Notes under the pieces: generated by a model
What the model saw: only the letters and a program-made list of their open reading frames with translations
Databases searched by the model: none
What the model was told of the DNA's origin: nothing
Position numbers and translations under genes: made by a program
Shown here: piece after piece, positions 34,253 to 43,352 of the stretch
Numbering within the stretch: position 1 is the stretch's first letter
Layout: the number at the start of each line of letters is the position of its first letter
NCBI RefSeq assembly: GCF_001654925.1
Contig: NZ_LXER01000006.1
Span: 310,001-374,000, forward strand
Source of the DNA: Buttiauxella brennerae ATCC 51605
GTDB taxonomy: Bacteria > Pseudomonadota > Gammaproteobacteria > Enterobacterales > Enterobacteriaceae
Direction of reading: 5' to 3'
DNA: 64,000 bases

Positions 34253-35322
34253 TTTTCACCTGTTAATGTGGATTCCAGCTGCTCGCCTGCGGGGTTAGCC
34301 GGGCGAGCTGTGAACGTGCGTTGTAAGTAATCGCGGGTGACCTCAGGAACCAGATAGTCGATAGTGAGAAAGTCTTTTTTCACCAATAGCTTGCGCACCC
34401 AGGATGCGGATATCGCCATGCCGTGATATTGCAGGCGCTCAATTTCGACCAGCTCAATGGGCGGCGCTTGCAGCATCGGCGTTTCCAGCCAGTGGCGCAT
34501 ATCCTGGTTGTAGGTGGCGGTGACGGCGCAAAAGGGCTCGGTGCCGACGAAACGGTGTGTAACGCCCAGCGCAGGAGCCAGATACTGGCGGAAAATCTTC
34601 AGGTCGATTTCGGTGTGGCAATGGTTGAGCACACCTTGTTCTTTGATGAAGTAACAAGGAAAGGTCGCCCGCGAGATGATGTATTCCGAACCGCGATGCA
34701 CGGTGAGTTTTTTGATATCGGCAGTGCCGGCGCGAACCAGCGCCAGGCGGTCTTCATAAGGGAAGCGTGAGGTGTCTTCTTTCACCAAAAAGACATGCAG
34801 CCAGTCGCACTGTTCCGCAGCTTTCTGAATTAAATAGCGATGCCCGTGGGTAAACGGATTGGCATTCATCACGATGCAGCCAATTTTGCTGCCTGCCTGG
34901 CGCAACGTTGTGAGATAGCTGGCGTAACGCTCTAAACGCGTGGCGCTGTTTTCCATCAACACCATCAGGCCTGGCACGCTGGTCAGAGTATAAAAACCGC
35001 ACTGCTTAAATAACGCTTCATTGTTCGTTTTGGTGTAGATGAAAAGGTTGGGGCAGTTGCGCTCATAGGCGAGGTTAATTAATTCCGTGGCAAGCGTAAG
35101 TGCTAAACCTTCACCGCGCACCGATTCACTGATAGCCACGCATTTAATAATATTTCCGGCAATGCCGCCGCAGGCGATGAGCCGATCGTTACGGGTTACG
35201 GTAATAAACACTTCCACTGTGGTATCGATGCTCAGATCATTTTCACGCAGAAATTGAGTGATAGCCGACATCTTTATATTTTCGGCGCGTTTAACCTGGG
35301 CGAATACGGTATTACCAAACAT
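34249..35322 (-). CDS. citC: [Citrate (pro-3S)-lyase] ligase CitC
   Basis: Activates citrate lyase by ATP-dependent acetylation of the thiol on the CitD prosthetic group. The 357-residue protein has an N-terminal GNAT-like acetyltransferase region (about residues 25-125) and a nucleotidyltransferase domain (about 150-350) with [18 protein letters not shown], the HxGH signature. It is the first gene of the operon. About 320 AT-rich bases separate it from the divergent citA. Confidence 0.95.
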   Translation of the reverse strand: MFGNTVFAQVKRAENIKMSAITQFLRENDLSIDTTVEVFITVTRNDRLIACGGIAGNIIKCVAISESVRGEGLALTLATELINLAYERNCPNLFIYTKTNNEALFKQCGFYTLTSVPGLMVLMENSATRLERYASYLTTLRQAGSKIGCIVMNANPFTHGHRYLIQKAAEQCDWLHVFLVKEDTSRFPYEDRLALVRAGTADIKKLTVHRGSEYIISRATFPCYFIKEQGVLNHCHTEIDLKIFRQYLAPALGVTHRFVGTEPFCAVTATYNQDMRHWLETPMLQAPPIELVEIERLQYHGMAISASWVRKLLVKKDFLTIDYLVPEVTRDYLQRTFTARPANPAGEQLESTLTGEK

Positions 35323-35646
35323 GAATTCTGATTTCCTGGAACAGGGTTATTTGTTGCAACTTATAACGTTTTATTTTCAATTGCGCTTTGCGGCATTTTT
35401 TGTGCTGTAGGGAAGATCGTAAAGGGTATTTGACAGGCGGATTTTGAGCTGTTTCACAAAGGGTTATCTGATTTAAATAGACTTAATGGTTTTTATTTAC
35501 TTAATTAACTTCTGCGTGATTTGTGACGTGGTTTTTATTTGTTTAATTGATTTAATGCGTTAAATCTGTGACGATCGATTTTATTCATAACACTATTTTA
35601 GAAACAAATTCATTACATTTGGCGAGCGCCAGAACAAGGAACGTGA
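35323..35646. promoter_or_regulatory. Divergent citC / citA control region
   Basis: AT-rich region of 324 bases without a gene. Runs such as TTATTTACTTAATTAA and TTTAATTGATTTAATG around 35490-35560 are of the type bound by the CitB (DpiA) response regulator. CRP-like half sites (TGTGACG at about 35522, TTTCACAAA at about 35452) are also present. Exact promoters cannot be assigned. Confidence 0.6.
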
Positions 35647-37311
35647 ATGCCGGGAAAAGAAAAAATGGGTGTATTGCGATTTTTCCAGCAAATTGCTTTC
35701 CCATTGCGAATCTTTTTACTGCTCTTGCTGGTATCGACTTTATTGATTGCCGCATTGGGTCAGTATTTATCGGCAAGTTTTGAAGATTATCTCCTCAACC
35801 ACGTCCGCGATATGGCGATGAACCAGGCGCGGATTATCGCCTCGAACGACAGCCTTATCGCAGCGGTTAAAAACCGCGACAGCACACGCCTGGGCGCGAT
35901 TGTCGGCAAATTATCTACCGGTTCTGATTTTGATTACGTCGTCATTGGAGACAGCCACTCCATTCGCCTTTACCACCCTAATCCGGCAAAAATTGGTTAC
36001 CCGATGCAGTGGACAAAACCCGGCGCGCTGGAAAAAGGCGAGAGCTATTTTATTACCGGCGAAGGCTCGATTGGCATGGCCATGCGCGCTAAAACGCCGA
36101 TTTTTGACGAGCAGGGCAAAGTGATTGGCGTGGTGTCGCTTGGTTATCTGGTCAGCAAAATTGATAGCTGGCGCCTGGATTTCCTGCTGCCGCTCGCCGG
36201 GGTTTTCGTGGTGATTCTGGTTATTTTAATGCTGTTGTCCTGGTTGTTCGCTGCGCATATTCGCCGGCAAATGTTGGGGATGGAACCGCGCCAGATTGCG
36301 CGCGTAGTGCGCCAGCAAGAGGCGTTGTTCGGTTCGGTATATGAAGGGTTAATTGCCGTTGATAGCGAGGGCTTCATCACCGCAATTAATCGTAATGCAC
36401 GTAAAATGCTTGGCTTAAGTTCCCCTGGCAGGCAATGGCTGGGGAAACCTATTACAGATGTTGTGCAGCCTGCGGGCTTTTTTACCGAAAACATTGCCCA
36501 AAAGCGCCAGGATGTGGTGTGTACATTTAATGGGTTAAACGTGATTGCCAACCGTGGCGCGATTCATTGCAGCCATGGGGCGCCGGCTGGTGTGATTGTG
36601 AGTTTTCGCAGTAAAGATGAAATTAGCACGCTGAATGCGCAGTTAACGCAAATTAAACAGTATGTGGAGAGTCTGCGCACCCTGCGGCATGAACATTTAA
36701 ACTGGATGTCGACACTCAGCGGGCTGCTGCAAATGAAGGAATATGACCGGGTGCTGGAGATGGTAAAGGGAGAGTCTCAGGCACAACAGGAGCTTATCGA
36801 TACGCTGCGTCGCTCTTTTAACGACAGGCAGGTTGCTGGCCTGTTATTTGGCAAGTCTCAGCGGGCGCGAGAATTAGGATTGGTGTTGAATATTGCTCCT
36901 GGAAGCCAGTTATTTCAGCTGCCTGATGGGCTGGACAGCACGGAGTTTTCGGCCATTGTTGGCAATTTATTGGATAACGCATTTGATGCCAGTCTAAAAA
37001 ATCCCGACGGTAATAAAATCATCGAGCTTTATCTGAGTGATGAAGGTACTGAGGTTGTTATTGATGTTGCCGACCAGGGTTGTGGTGTACCTGAGGCATT
37101 ACGCGAAGCTATTTTTGAACAAGGTGTAAGCACCAAAACCGATAACAAGGACGCACACGGCATTGGGCTGTATCTGATAGTCAGTTATATCAGTCGCTGT
37201 GGCGGGGTAATTACGCTTGAAGACAACGAACCCTGTGGTTCTTTATTTTCTGTTTTTATTCCGAAAGTGAAAGAGAGCAATGACTCAACCGATTACGATT
37301 CTGATTGTTGA
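35647..37311 (+). CDS. citA: Citrate sensor histidine kinase CitA (DpiB)
   Basis: Membrane kinase that senses external citrate and phosphorylates CitB. The first membrane segment is at about residues 18-40, and the periplasmic PAS domain at about 45-175 carries the citrate-binding RLYHPNP and KGESYFITGEGS motifs. A second membrane segment lies at 180-203, followed by a cytoplasmic PAS domain (about 220-330). The phosphorylation His is in LRTLRHEHLNWM (about 345), and the ATPase domain has GNLLDNAFDAS and DQGCGVPE...HGIGLYL. It has 554 residues and starts at ATG 35647 with AAGGAA upstream (35665 is also possible). It overlaps citB by 32 bases. Confidence 0.95.
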   Translation: MPGKEKMGVLRFFQQIAFPLRIFLLLLLVSTLLIAALGQYLSASFEDYLLNHVRDMAMNQARIIASNDSLIAAVKNRDSTRLGAIVGKLSTGSDFDYVVIGDSHSIRLYHPNPAKIGYPMQWTKPGALEKGESYFITGEGSIGMAMRAKTPIFDEQGKVIGVVSLGYLVSKIDSWRLDFLLPLAGVFVVILVILMLLSWLFAAHIRRQMLGMEPRQIARVVRQQEALFGSVYEGLIAVDSEGFITAINRNARKMLGLSSPGRQWLGKPITDVVQPAGFFTENIAQKRQDVVCTFNGLNVIANRGAIHCSHGAPAGVIVSFRSKDEISTLNAQLTQIKQYVESLRTLRHEHLNWMSTLSGLLQMKEYDRVLEMVKGESQAQQELIDTLRRSFNDRQVAGLLFGKSQRARELGLVLNIAPGSQLFQLPDGLDSTEFSAIVGNLLDNAFDASLKNPDGNKIIELYLSDEGTEVVIDVADQGCGVPEALREAIFEQGVSTKTDNKDAHGIGLYLIVSYISRCGGVITLEDNEPCGSLFSVFIPKVKESNDSTDYDSDC

Positions 37312-37960
37312 AGATGAAACGTCGCTTGCAGAAATGCATGCGGAGTTTATTCGCCAGATGCCGGGTTGCAAGCAAGTTTGGCTGGCTGGCAATTTGGCTC
37401 AAACGAGAATGATGATTGAGCGTTTTAAGCCCGATCTCATTTTGCTGGATAACTATTTGCCCGATGGCCACGGTATTACGTTGCTCCACGAGTTGACTCA
37501 GGCTCGTTTCCCCGGGGGCGTGGTTTTCACCACCGCCGCGAGCGATATGGACACCGTTTCTGATGCTGTGCGCGGTGGCGTGTTCGATTATCTGGTGAAA
37601 CCTATCGCTTATGAGCGACTTGAACAAACGCTAGAGCGCTATCAGCAGCGAATGCAAATGCTGGCAAATAATGCCAGTGCCAGCCAGCGCCAGATTGACG
37701 ACATGTTCAATGCGTATGCGCGAGGGGAGCAAAAAGATGTGCTGCCAGTGGGGATTGATGAGCTGACACTTGAGAAAGTGCAGTTGTTGTTTACTGACTC
37801 TGAGGCTCGCCATACATCTGAAACGGTGGCTACAGCATTAAAGCTCAGCCGTACTACAGCCAGGCGTTATCTGGAGTTTTGTGCAAGCCGCCAGCAAATT
37901 ATGGCTGAAATTGTTTATGGAAAAGTGGGACGCCCACAGCGCACCTACAGAGCGCTGTGA
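37280..37960 (+). CDS. citB: Citrate response regulator CitB (DpiA)
   Basis: A 226-residue response regulator of the CitB/DcuR class. The receiver domain is at residues 5-120, with acidic residues at 11-12, the phosphoacceptor Asp57 (LILLDNYLP) and Lys in VKPIAYER (about 109). A helix-turn-helix domain is at about 165-215 (SETVATALKLSRTTARRYLE). It activates citCDEFXGT when CitA binds citrate. Its start lies inside the end of citA. Confidence 0.95.
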   Translation: MTQPITILIVEDETSLAEMHAEFIRQMPGCKQVWLAGNLAQTRMMIERFKPDLILLDNYLPDGHGITLLHELTQARFPGGVVFTTAASDMDTVSDAVRGGVFDYLVKPIAYERLEQTLERYQQRMQMLANNASASQRQIDDMFNAYARGEQKDVLPVGIDELTLEKVQLLFTDSEARHTSETVATALKLSRTTARRYLEFCASRQQIMAEIVYGKVGRPQRTYRAL

Positions 37961-37971
37961 GCGGAGTGCTT

Positions 37972-39354
37972 TTAGCCGCCAACCACAACGGCTGCAGAAG
38001 GCACCAGGATTTCAGTGGCAATAATGACCACAATCAGACCCACAGCAACCGGTACGGATGTGCGTTTGACGACTTCAAATGGTGAGATTTTTGCCATGCC
38101 TGCAACGGCTACGACAACACCTGAAACCGGGGAAATGGTACGACCCAGGTTGGAGGCTTGCAGCATTGGAATCGCAAGGTACGCCGGGTTGATGCCGGAA
38201 GAGTGAGCCAGTTTTGGGATCATCTCAACGAAGGCATAGAAAGGTGCGTTACCGGAACCGGTGGTCATGGCCGCCAGCATCGTTAACACGACCAGCACCA
38301 GCATCAGAATGATACTTGCCGAACCGAACGAAGTTGCAATCGAAATCAGGCTCTGGATAAAGCCGATGGTGCTCAGACCCTGGGCGAATACGCCTGCGGC
38401 AACTAACAGCATGACGACGTTTGCGAAAGCATCAGCCATACCGCGGTAACACACTTCCAGGCCGGAGAATACGGTCTGCGCTTTGAAGCTGCGGAAGAAT
38501 TCAATCACTGCGGCAATCAGAATACAGATAACCAGAATGGCGATGATATGGAGCTGTGGTCCCCATTTGCCGTCGAAAATCAACACGCCGATGATTGGCG
38601 TAAATGGCAAAATGGCATAGAAAGAAGGCGCAGTAGTCTGGATTTCACTGACATCGAGCATTTCATGGCTGATGTTTTCTTTTTTATCCAGGTAGCGTTG
38701 CCAGAAGAAGTGAGCAATCGCCATCGCGATAATGGCGGCAATTGAAATTGGCACGGTGGTTTTGAAAGCGAAATCAACCAGCGTCATTTCAGCGGCTTTT
38801 GCTGCCAGCACCACGTCACCGGACGTTGGCGACAAGATAATTGCAGCGGGTGAGGCGCAAATTGCGGCGGCAGCGCCACGGCTAATACCCACGTTCACCA
38901 TTACCGGGAACAGCGTTGCCATCAACAACACGCCCAGACCGGTTGCAGAAGAAACCGCCAGAGACATCAGACACGCGACGAAATAGGCCGCGATCATCAG
39001 AATATAAGGTGAGTTGATGATCTTCAGTGGTTTTGAGGCCAGCTTAACCACCATGTCATTGGCGCCAATGTGCGTCATATAAGATGCGAAACCGCACAGC
39101 ATCATGATCATCATGCCGAGATCGCCACCACGGCTCATCAGCAGGATTTTGACATATTCGACAATATCGGTTGCGGTATAACCGGTGCTTTCAGCACTGG
39201 CAGGTAAAACTTTGTGGCCCATTAAGGCACTGACAATCAGTAGTGTTAAACCACCAACGAATAAGACGCCGGTCGCGGAGTAGCCTTTGATGATGTAGCG
39301 AGCTACACCAACAATCACTACAACCCCAATAAGTAATTCAATAGCTGTTAGCAT
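37972..39354 (-). CDS. dcuC: Anaerobic C4-dicarboxylate transporter DcuC
   Basis: A 460-residue inner membrane carrier (E. coli 461) that exports succinate made in fermentation and exchanges C4-dicarboxylates. Almost the whole sequence matches E. coli DcuC (start MLTAIELLIGVVVIVGVARY, later NLGRTISPVSGVVVAVAGMA). The frame is open 61 codons upstream, but the ATG at 39354, with GGGGGC before it, fits the family. It is convergent with citB, as in E. coli, and fits the citrate-to-succinate pathway of the neighbours. Confidence 0.95.
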   Translation of the reverse strand: MLTAIELLIGVVVIVGVARYIIKGYSATGVLFVGGLTLLIVSALMGHKVLPASAESTGYTATDIVEYVKILLMSRGGDLGMMIMMLCGFASYMTHIGANDMVVKLASKPLKIINSPYILMIAAYFVACLMSLAVSSATGLGVLLMATLFPVMVNVGISRGAAAAICASPAAIILSPTSGDVVLAAKAAEMTLVDFAFKTTVPISIAAIIAMAIAHFFWQRYLDKKENISHEMLDVSEIQTTAPSFYAILPFTPIIGVLIFDGKWGPQLHIIAILVICILIAAVIEFFRSFKAQTVFSGLEVCYRGMADAFANVVMLLVAAGVFAQGLSTIGFIQSLISIATSFGSASIILMLVLVVLTMLAAMTTGSGNAPFYAFVEMIPKLAHSSGINPAYLAIPMLQASNLGRTISPVSGVVVAVAGMAKISPFEVVKRTSVPVAVGLIVVIIATEILVPSAAVVVGG

Positions 39355-39799
39355 TAAAGCCCCCTGTTGCGTTTGGTATTCGGCATCTATTGGCCGCACC
39401 TGAACGTAACGCCATGCCAGAAAAATAAAAAAATAAGACGCTTTGTTGTCGTCAGTGAAAACGGTGCCAATCTGCCTGAAGAGTGAGCGCAGATTTCTGA
39501 TGAGCATCAAATTTAGTAAGCTTCGTACCTCTGCCATGACACATTTGCAGGCAGCCTTGCAATTATGACATTTAGTTATTGATAAGCGTTATTTATTTGT
39601 ACAAGTAATCGGTCTATTAATAACCATATGAAGGTTGTTAAATTAAAAAACTATTACAGAATTGTTAATTAACAGGTTGAATGTAAAACAACTAAAAATC
39701 ACTTTAAAATAAAAGGGTCTGATGCTTATACTGCCGACTCGCTTATTTCAGGGCTCGTTCTTTTACCATCCCTGGTGTCGCTCTCATTATTTGGTCAAC
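39355..39799. promoter_or_regulatory. Region between divergent dcuC and copper operon
   Basis: About 445 bases holding both promoters. TTGAT-N4-GTTAT at 39579-39592 is a half-match to an FNR site, which would suit anaerobic dcuC. The 39600-39720 stretch is very AT-rich. I do not see a clear CusR box or CueR-type spacer promoter for the efflux operon, and no independent gene. Confidence 0.5.
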
Positions 39800-40213
39800 A
39801 TGTTGCAATCCACTTTCTGGTCGACAAGTCGTTTACGCATTTTCAGAAAGCATCTCATGATGCTGCTGTTGGCGTTCGGCTGGCTGTTCGTCAACAGCCA
39901 GGTCGCGGTGGCATCACATGATTGCCCGGTAGAAATTAATGCCCAGTTACTTTCTATTCAGCATAACGAACATATGCTGATGGATGGTGATCGGGACATG
40001 ATAAAAGCAAAGGGTGTGCTGTGTGAGAAACATTGCATTCCTGATGTTATGCAAAAAGATAATGGTCACAGTTCCCTGGCTGCATTACCCGTCAGCGCGA
40101 CTTTGGCCTTAGTGGTTCCGGAATGTACTGAAACCGTCACCTCTGTTGAATTACTTACACCACCTGCAACTGGCCCTCCGGCCACAATTCGGTTTTGTCG
40201 TTTTAGAGAATAA
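39800..40213 (+). CDS. Small membrane/exported protein heading the copper efflux operon
   Basis: A 137-residue protein of unknown function, read from ATG 39800 (the frame extends to ATG 39722, which would add 26 residues). It has a basic N-terminus and one hydrophobic segment, HLMMLLLAFGWLFVNSQVAVA (about residues 18-38), like a signal peptide or anchor. The exported part contains Cys, His and Met pairs (SHDCPVEIN, then HNEHMLMDGDRDM and CEKHC) and ends PPATIRFCRFRE. It precedes cusF in the same direction by 63 bases, so periplasmic metal binding is a fair guess from context only. Confidence 0.65.
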   Translation: MLQSTFWSTSRLRIFRKHLMMLLLAFGWLFVNSQVAVASHDCPVEINAQLLSIQHNEHMLMDGDRDMIKAKGVLCEKHCIPDVMQKDNGHSSLAALPVSATLALVVPECTETVTSVELLTPPATGPPATIRFCRFRE

Positions 40214-40276
40214 CTCCAGCACTGTCTTGGTTTATTGGCCTTTTGCCACCCTTTGACTCAAGTTCTGGAGATTTTT

Positions 40277-40630
40277 ATGTCTATTTTTTCTGCACGTTTT
40301 TTTGCAGCCGTTGCGCTGCCGGTATTTGCTTTCTTTAATGTCACTTACGCTGCATCTCATGAGATGTCCCACGAGATGTCGATGCCGATGGCTCAACCCA
40401 TGGCTGTCGAGATTTACCACGGCCACGGTGTAGTAAAGAAAGTCACCCCCAATTCGATTTCCATCGCCCACAAACCTATCCCGGCCCTTAACTGGCCTGC
40501 AATGACGATGACTTTCAGCCTGCCTGAAGCCGGAACATTGCCGGAAGTTAACGCAGGCGAAACGGTTGACTTCACTTTCAGCCAGCAAGCTGAAGGCTAC
40601 AAGCTCGCTTCGGTTACGCCGACTAAGTAA
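40277..40630 (+). CDS. cusF: Periplasmic Cu(I)/Ag(I)-binding chaperone CusF-like
   Basis: A 117-residue secreted metallochaperone that hands Cu(I) or Ag(I) to the efflux pump. The signal peptide is residues 1-26 (ending VTYAA), then a His/Met-rich linker (SHEMSHEMSMPMAQPM). The OB-fold has the full metal site: His65, Trp73, Met76 and Met78 (IAHKPIPALNWPAMTMTF), the known cation-pi Trp with H/M/M ligands. The start at 40277 is set by TCTGGAG. A second copy of this domain is fused to the adaptor gene downstream. Confidence 0.92.
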   Translation: MSIFSARFFAAVALPVFAFFNVTYAASHEMSHEMSMPMAQPMAVEIYHGHGVVKKVTPNSISIAHKPIPALNWPAMTMTFSLPEAGTLPEVNAGETVDFTFSQQAEGYKLASVTPTK

Positions 40631-40638
40631 CTGAGGTC

Positions 40639-41895
40639 ATGATGAAACAACATTCCCTGAGCTTCTGGCTTAGCGGGGTGCTGTTTGCTGCGTCTGTCTC
40701 TGCCGCTCATGCGGCAGAGTTCAGCCTGCAACAGACCCTGACGGCTGCTGAACACTATTCCGCAGAACTTTCTGCCAACCGTAATCAGAGTAATGCGCTG
40801 AGTGCGATGGCGGATTCTGCACGCGAATTACCCGATCCAAAATTGAAATTCGGCATTGAAAATGTGCCGGTACAAGGCAGTAACAGCCACCGATTCACAC
40901 GTGAAGGCATGACCATGCAGCGTATTGGCATCATGCAAGATTACGTTAGCGAGGAAAAACGCGACCGCAAAGCGGAAACCATACTGGCGCAGTCCGCCAG
41001 CAGTGCGGCAAAAGCGGAGGTGATTCGCGCGACGCTACAAAGAGCAACCGCTCAGGCGTGGTTGGATCTGGCGTTGTCACAAAAAATAGTGGTGACGGCG
41101 CAAAAACTCGTTAATGAAACCGAACGCCAGGTAGGTGTGCAAAAGGCGACGGTTGCTAGCGGCAGTTCACCCGCATCAAGCGTCGTGGATATTCGCATGG
41201 CGCTGCTGGGAATGGAGGACAAAGTGACGCTGGCACAGCGTGATGTGGTGCTTGCTCAGACGCGTTTGCTGCAACTGACCGGTGAAAAAATTGATAACAC
41301 CAGCGGCACACTGCCGCGTTATCAGCGTTTGCCAGCAGACCCTGAAATACTTGAACAAAGCGTAGGCGAGCACCCGGAAGTGGTGGAAGCTGCGCGTGAG
41401 GCGGATGTCGCCAAAGCACGTTCAGCGCAATCGGCGGTAGCAGCCAAACCGAATGTGGGTGTCGAAGTCTATTACTCCCATCGCGCAGACGACTACGACG
41501 ATATGGCTGGCGTGATGTTTACCGTCGATTTACCGCTGTTCAAATCACAACGCCAGGACAAAGACCTGGCGGCAGATATGTCCCGTTCAATGGAAGCCAA
41601 TGATGAGCTGGCCATTGCCAGCCGTGCGCGAGTGGCTTTAGTGCGCACACTGGTGGCGCAGTATCAGGCCGCTCAAACACTCTGGCAGCGCCAGCAAGAG
41701 GAAATCCTACCTCTTCAACAACAACGCCTTTCCCTGATAGAAGCGCAATACCGTTCCGGACAATCCACGCTTGCCGATTTACTCAACGCCCGCCGTACAT
41801 TGCTTGATACCGAACTGAGCGCCCATAGCGCAGAAAAAACCGTGGCTGAAACCTGGGTCGCTATTCGCTACCTGACCCCACAGGGGAACAACTAA
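40639..41895 (+). CDS. Outer membrane efflux channel, TolC/CusC family
   Basis: A 418-residue outer membrane factor of a tripartite efflux pump. The signal peptide covers residues 1-26 (ending AAHAA), followed by two outer-membrane-efflux repeats (about 30-215 and 235-415) rich in long coiled coils. It lacks the lipobox Cys of E. coli CusC and is about 40 residues shorter, so it is nearer to CzcC-like members. It starts 8 bases after cusF and is followed 2 bases later by the adaptor. Confidence 0.88.
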   Translation: MMKQHSLSFWLSGVLFAASVSAAHAAEFSLQQTLTAAEHYSAELSANRNQSNALSAMADSARELPDPKLKFGIENVPVQGSNSHRFTREGMTMQRIGIMQDYVSEEKRDRKAETILAQSASSAAKAEVIRATLQRATAQAWLDLALSQKIVVTAQKLVNETERQVGVQKATVASGSSPASSVVDIRMALLGMEDKVTLAQRDVVLAQTRLLQLTGEKIDNTSGTLPRYQRLPADPEILEQSVGEHPEVVEAAREADVAKARSAQSAVAAKPNVGVEVYYSHRADDYDDMAGVMFTVDLPLFKSQRQDKDLAADMSRSMEANDELAIASRARVALVRTLVAQYQAAQTLWQRQQEEILPLQQQRLSLIEAQYRSGQSTLADLLNARRTLLDTELSAHSAEKTVAETWVAIRYLTPQGNN

Positions 41896-41897
41896 TA

Positions 41898-43352
41898 ATG
41901 AAAACGATGACGAAATATTCTTTGTTAGCGCTCACTATCGCTGCAGCTCTGGGTATTGGGTATTACGCGGGTAAACAAAGCCATAGCACAACGGCACAGC
42001 CGGTTCAGTCAGAACGAAAAGTCCTCTATTGGTATGACCCGATGACTCCTGGCCAGCGCTTCGATAAACCGGGGAAATCGCCGTTTATGGATATGGATTT
42101 AGTGCCGCGTTATGCCGATGAAGCAACCGAAGACGGTGGTGTGACGGTCAGTTCTCGCCAGCAGCAAAACCTTGGGATTAAAACCGCAGTCGTTGAAAAG
42201 AAAATTTTGAATTATCAGTTCGATGCGTTTGCGACGGTTTCAACGGATGAGCGAAGCGTGCAGATTATTCCCGCCAGCGCCAATGGCCTGGTTGAGAGGC
42301 TTTTCGTCAACGCACCGCAGCAATTTGTGAAAGCTGGTGAACCGCTGGCACAGCTCTGGATACCGGAGTGGACCGCGGCTCAGCAAGAATATCTGGCGGT
42401 ACGCCGCCTGGGCGATAGCGCATTAAGTTCCGCCGCGCGTGAGCGCCTGCAACTGCAGTTTATGCCTGCGGAAATTATTCGCCAGGTTGAACAGACCGGG
42501 AAACCGCAAACTCGCGTAACGGTTCGCGCGAAGCAGGCCGGCTACATTAATAAACTGGATACCCGCGAAGGTGCGCAAGTCACGGCAACAGCACCATTGT
42601 TTGAGATTGCCAGTCTCGAGTCGGTATGGATTGTGATTGATTACCCGCAGTCTCAGGCGCAGGTGCTGCAAGTGGGCAGCGAGATTCAGGCCTCTAACGA
42701 TAGCTGGCCTGGCGAGGTGTTTCACGGGCGGGTCAGTGAATTGCTGCCGAATATGGAAGCCACGACCCGTACGCTGAAAGCGCGCATTGTGCTGGAAAAC
42801 CGACAAATGAAACTCAAGCCTGGAATGTACCTCAATGTGAAGCTCGCCAGCCAACCCACACTTCCCGCGGTTCTGGCTATTCCTGAAGAAGCGTTGATTG
42901 AAACCGGCAGCGCCAGTCGGGTGCTGGTCACTCAGGATGATGGTCATTTTAACCCGGTGAATGTCGTGGTTGGAGCCGCGCAAAACGGTTGGGTTGAGAT
43001 AAAACAGGGGCTAAAAGAGGGCGATAAGGTTGTCACCTCCGGGCAGTTCCTGATTGATTCTGAGGCAAGCCTTCGCAGCGCATTACCTCAGGAAAAAACG
43101 GCCGCTACACCAACGCCTGAATATCAGGGCGAAGCGGTGGTAAAAGAGATTTCCGATGAGGCGATTACCCTTTCGCACCAGCCAATTAGTGCGCTTAAAT
43201 GGGGGGCGATGACCATGGACTTTGTGCTGAAATCCCCAGCGGATGCTAAGAGCGTCAAAGTGGGTGAACACGTGATGTTCAGCTTCACGATGGATGATGA
43301 GCAAGGTGCGGTGATCACGCACCTGATGCCGATGGCGGGGGCGATGAAATGA
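41898..43352 (+). CDS. cusB: CusB/SilB-type periplasmic adaptor with C-terminal CusF domain
   Basis: A 484-residue membrane-fusion protein that links the RND pump to the outer channel. After an N-terminal membrane anchor or signal (about residues 8-26), a heavy-metal-binding segment [20 protein letters not shown] is at about 45-65. The lipoyl/barrel adaptor core follows at about 95-385. The last 75 residues are a CusF-like fold with the same ligand pattern ([18 protein letters not shown]), as described for some SilB proteins and absent from E. coli CusB. Its stop overlaps the cusA start (ATGA). Confidence 0.92.
   Translation: MKTMTKYSLLALTIAAALGIGYYAGKQSHSTTAQPVQSERKVLYWYDPMTPGQRFDKPGKSPFMDMDLVPRYADEATEDGGVTVSSRQQQNLGIKTAVVEKKILNYQFDAFATVSTDERSVQIIPASANGLVERLFVNAPQQFVKAGEPLAQLWIPEWTAAQQEYLAVRRLGDSALSSAARERLQLQFMPAEIIRQVEQTGKPQTRVTVRAKQAGYINKLDTREGAQVTATAPLFEIASLESVWIVIDYPQSQAQVLQVGSEIQASNDSWPGEVFHGRVSELLPNMEATTRTLKARIVLENRQMKLKPGMYLNVKLASQPTLPAVLAIPEEALIETGSASRVLVTQDDGHFNPVNVVVGAAQNGWVEIKQGLKEGDKVVTSGQFLIDSEASLRSALPQEKTAATPTPEYQGEAVVKEISDEAITLSHQPISALKWGAMTMDFVLKSPADAKSVKVGEHVMFSFTMDDEQGAVITHLMPMAGAMK

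Noticed and set aside
39355-39537. 61-codon upstream extension of dcuC
   Set aside because: The frame is open but unlike any DcuC N-terminus; the internal ATG at 39354 gives the exact family length and start.
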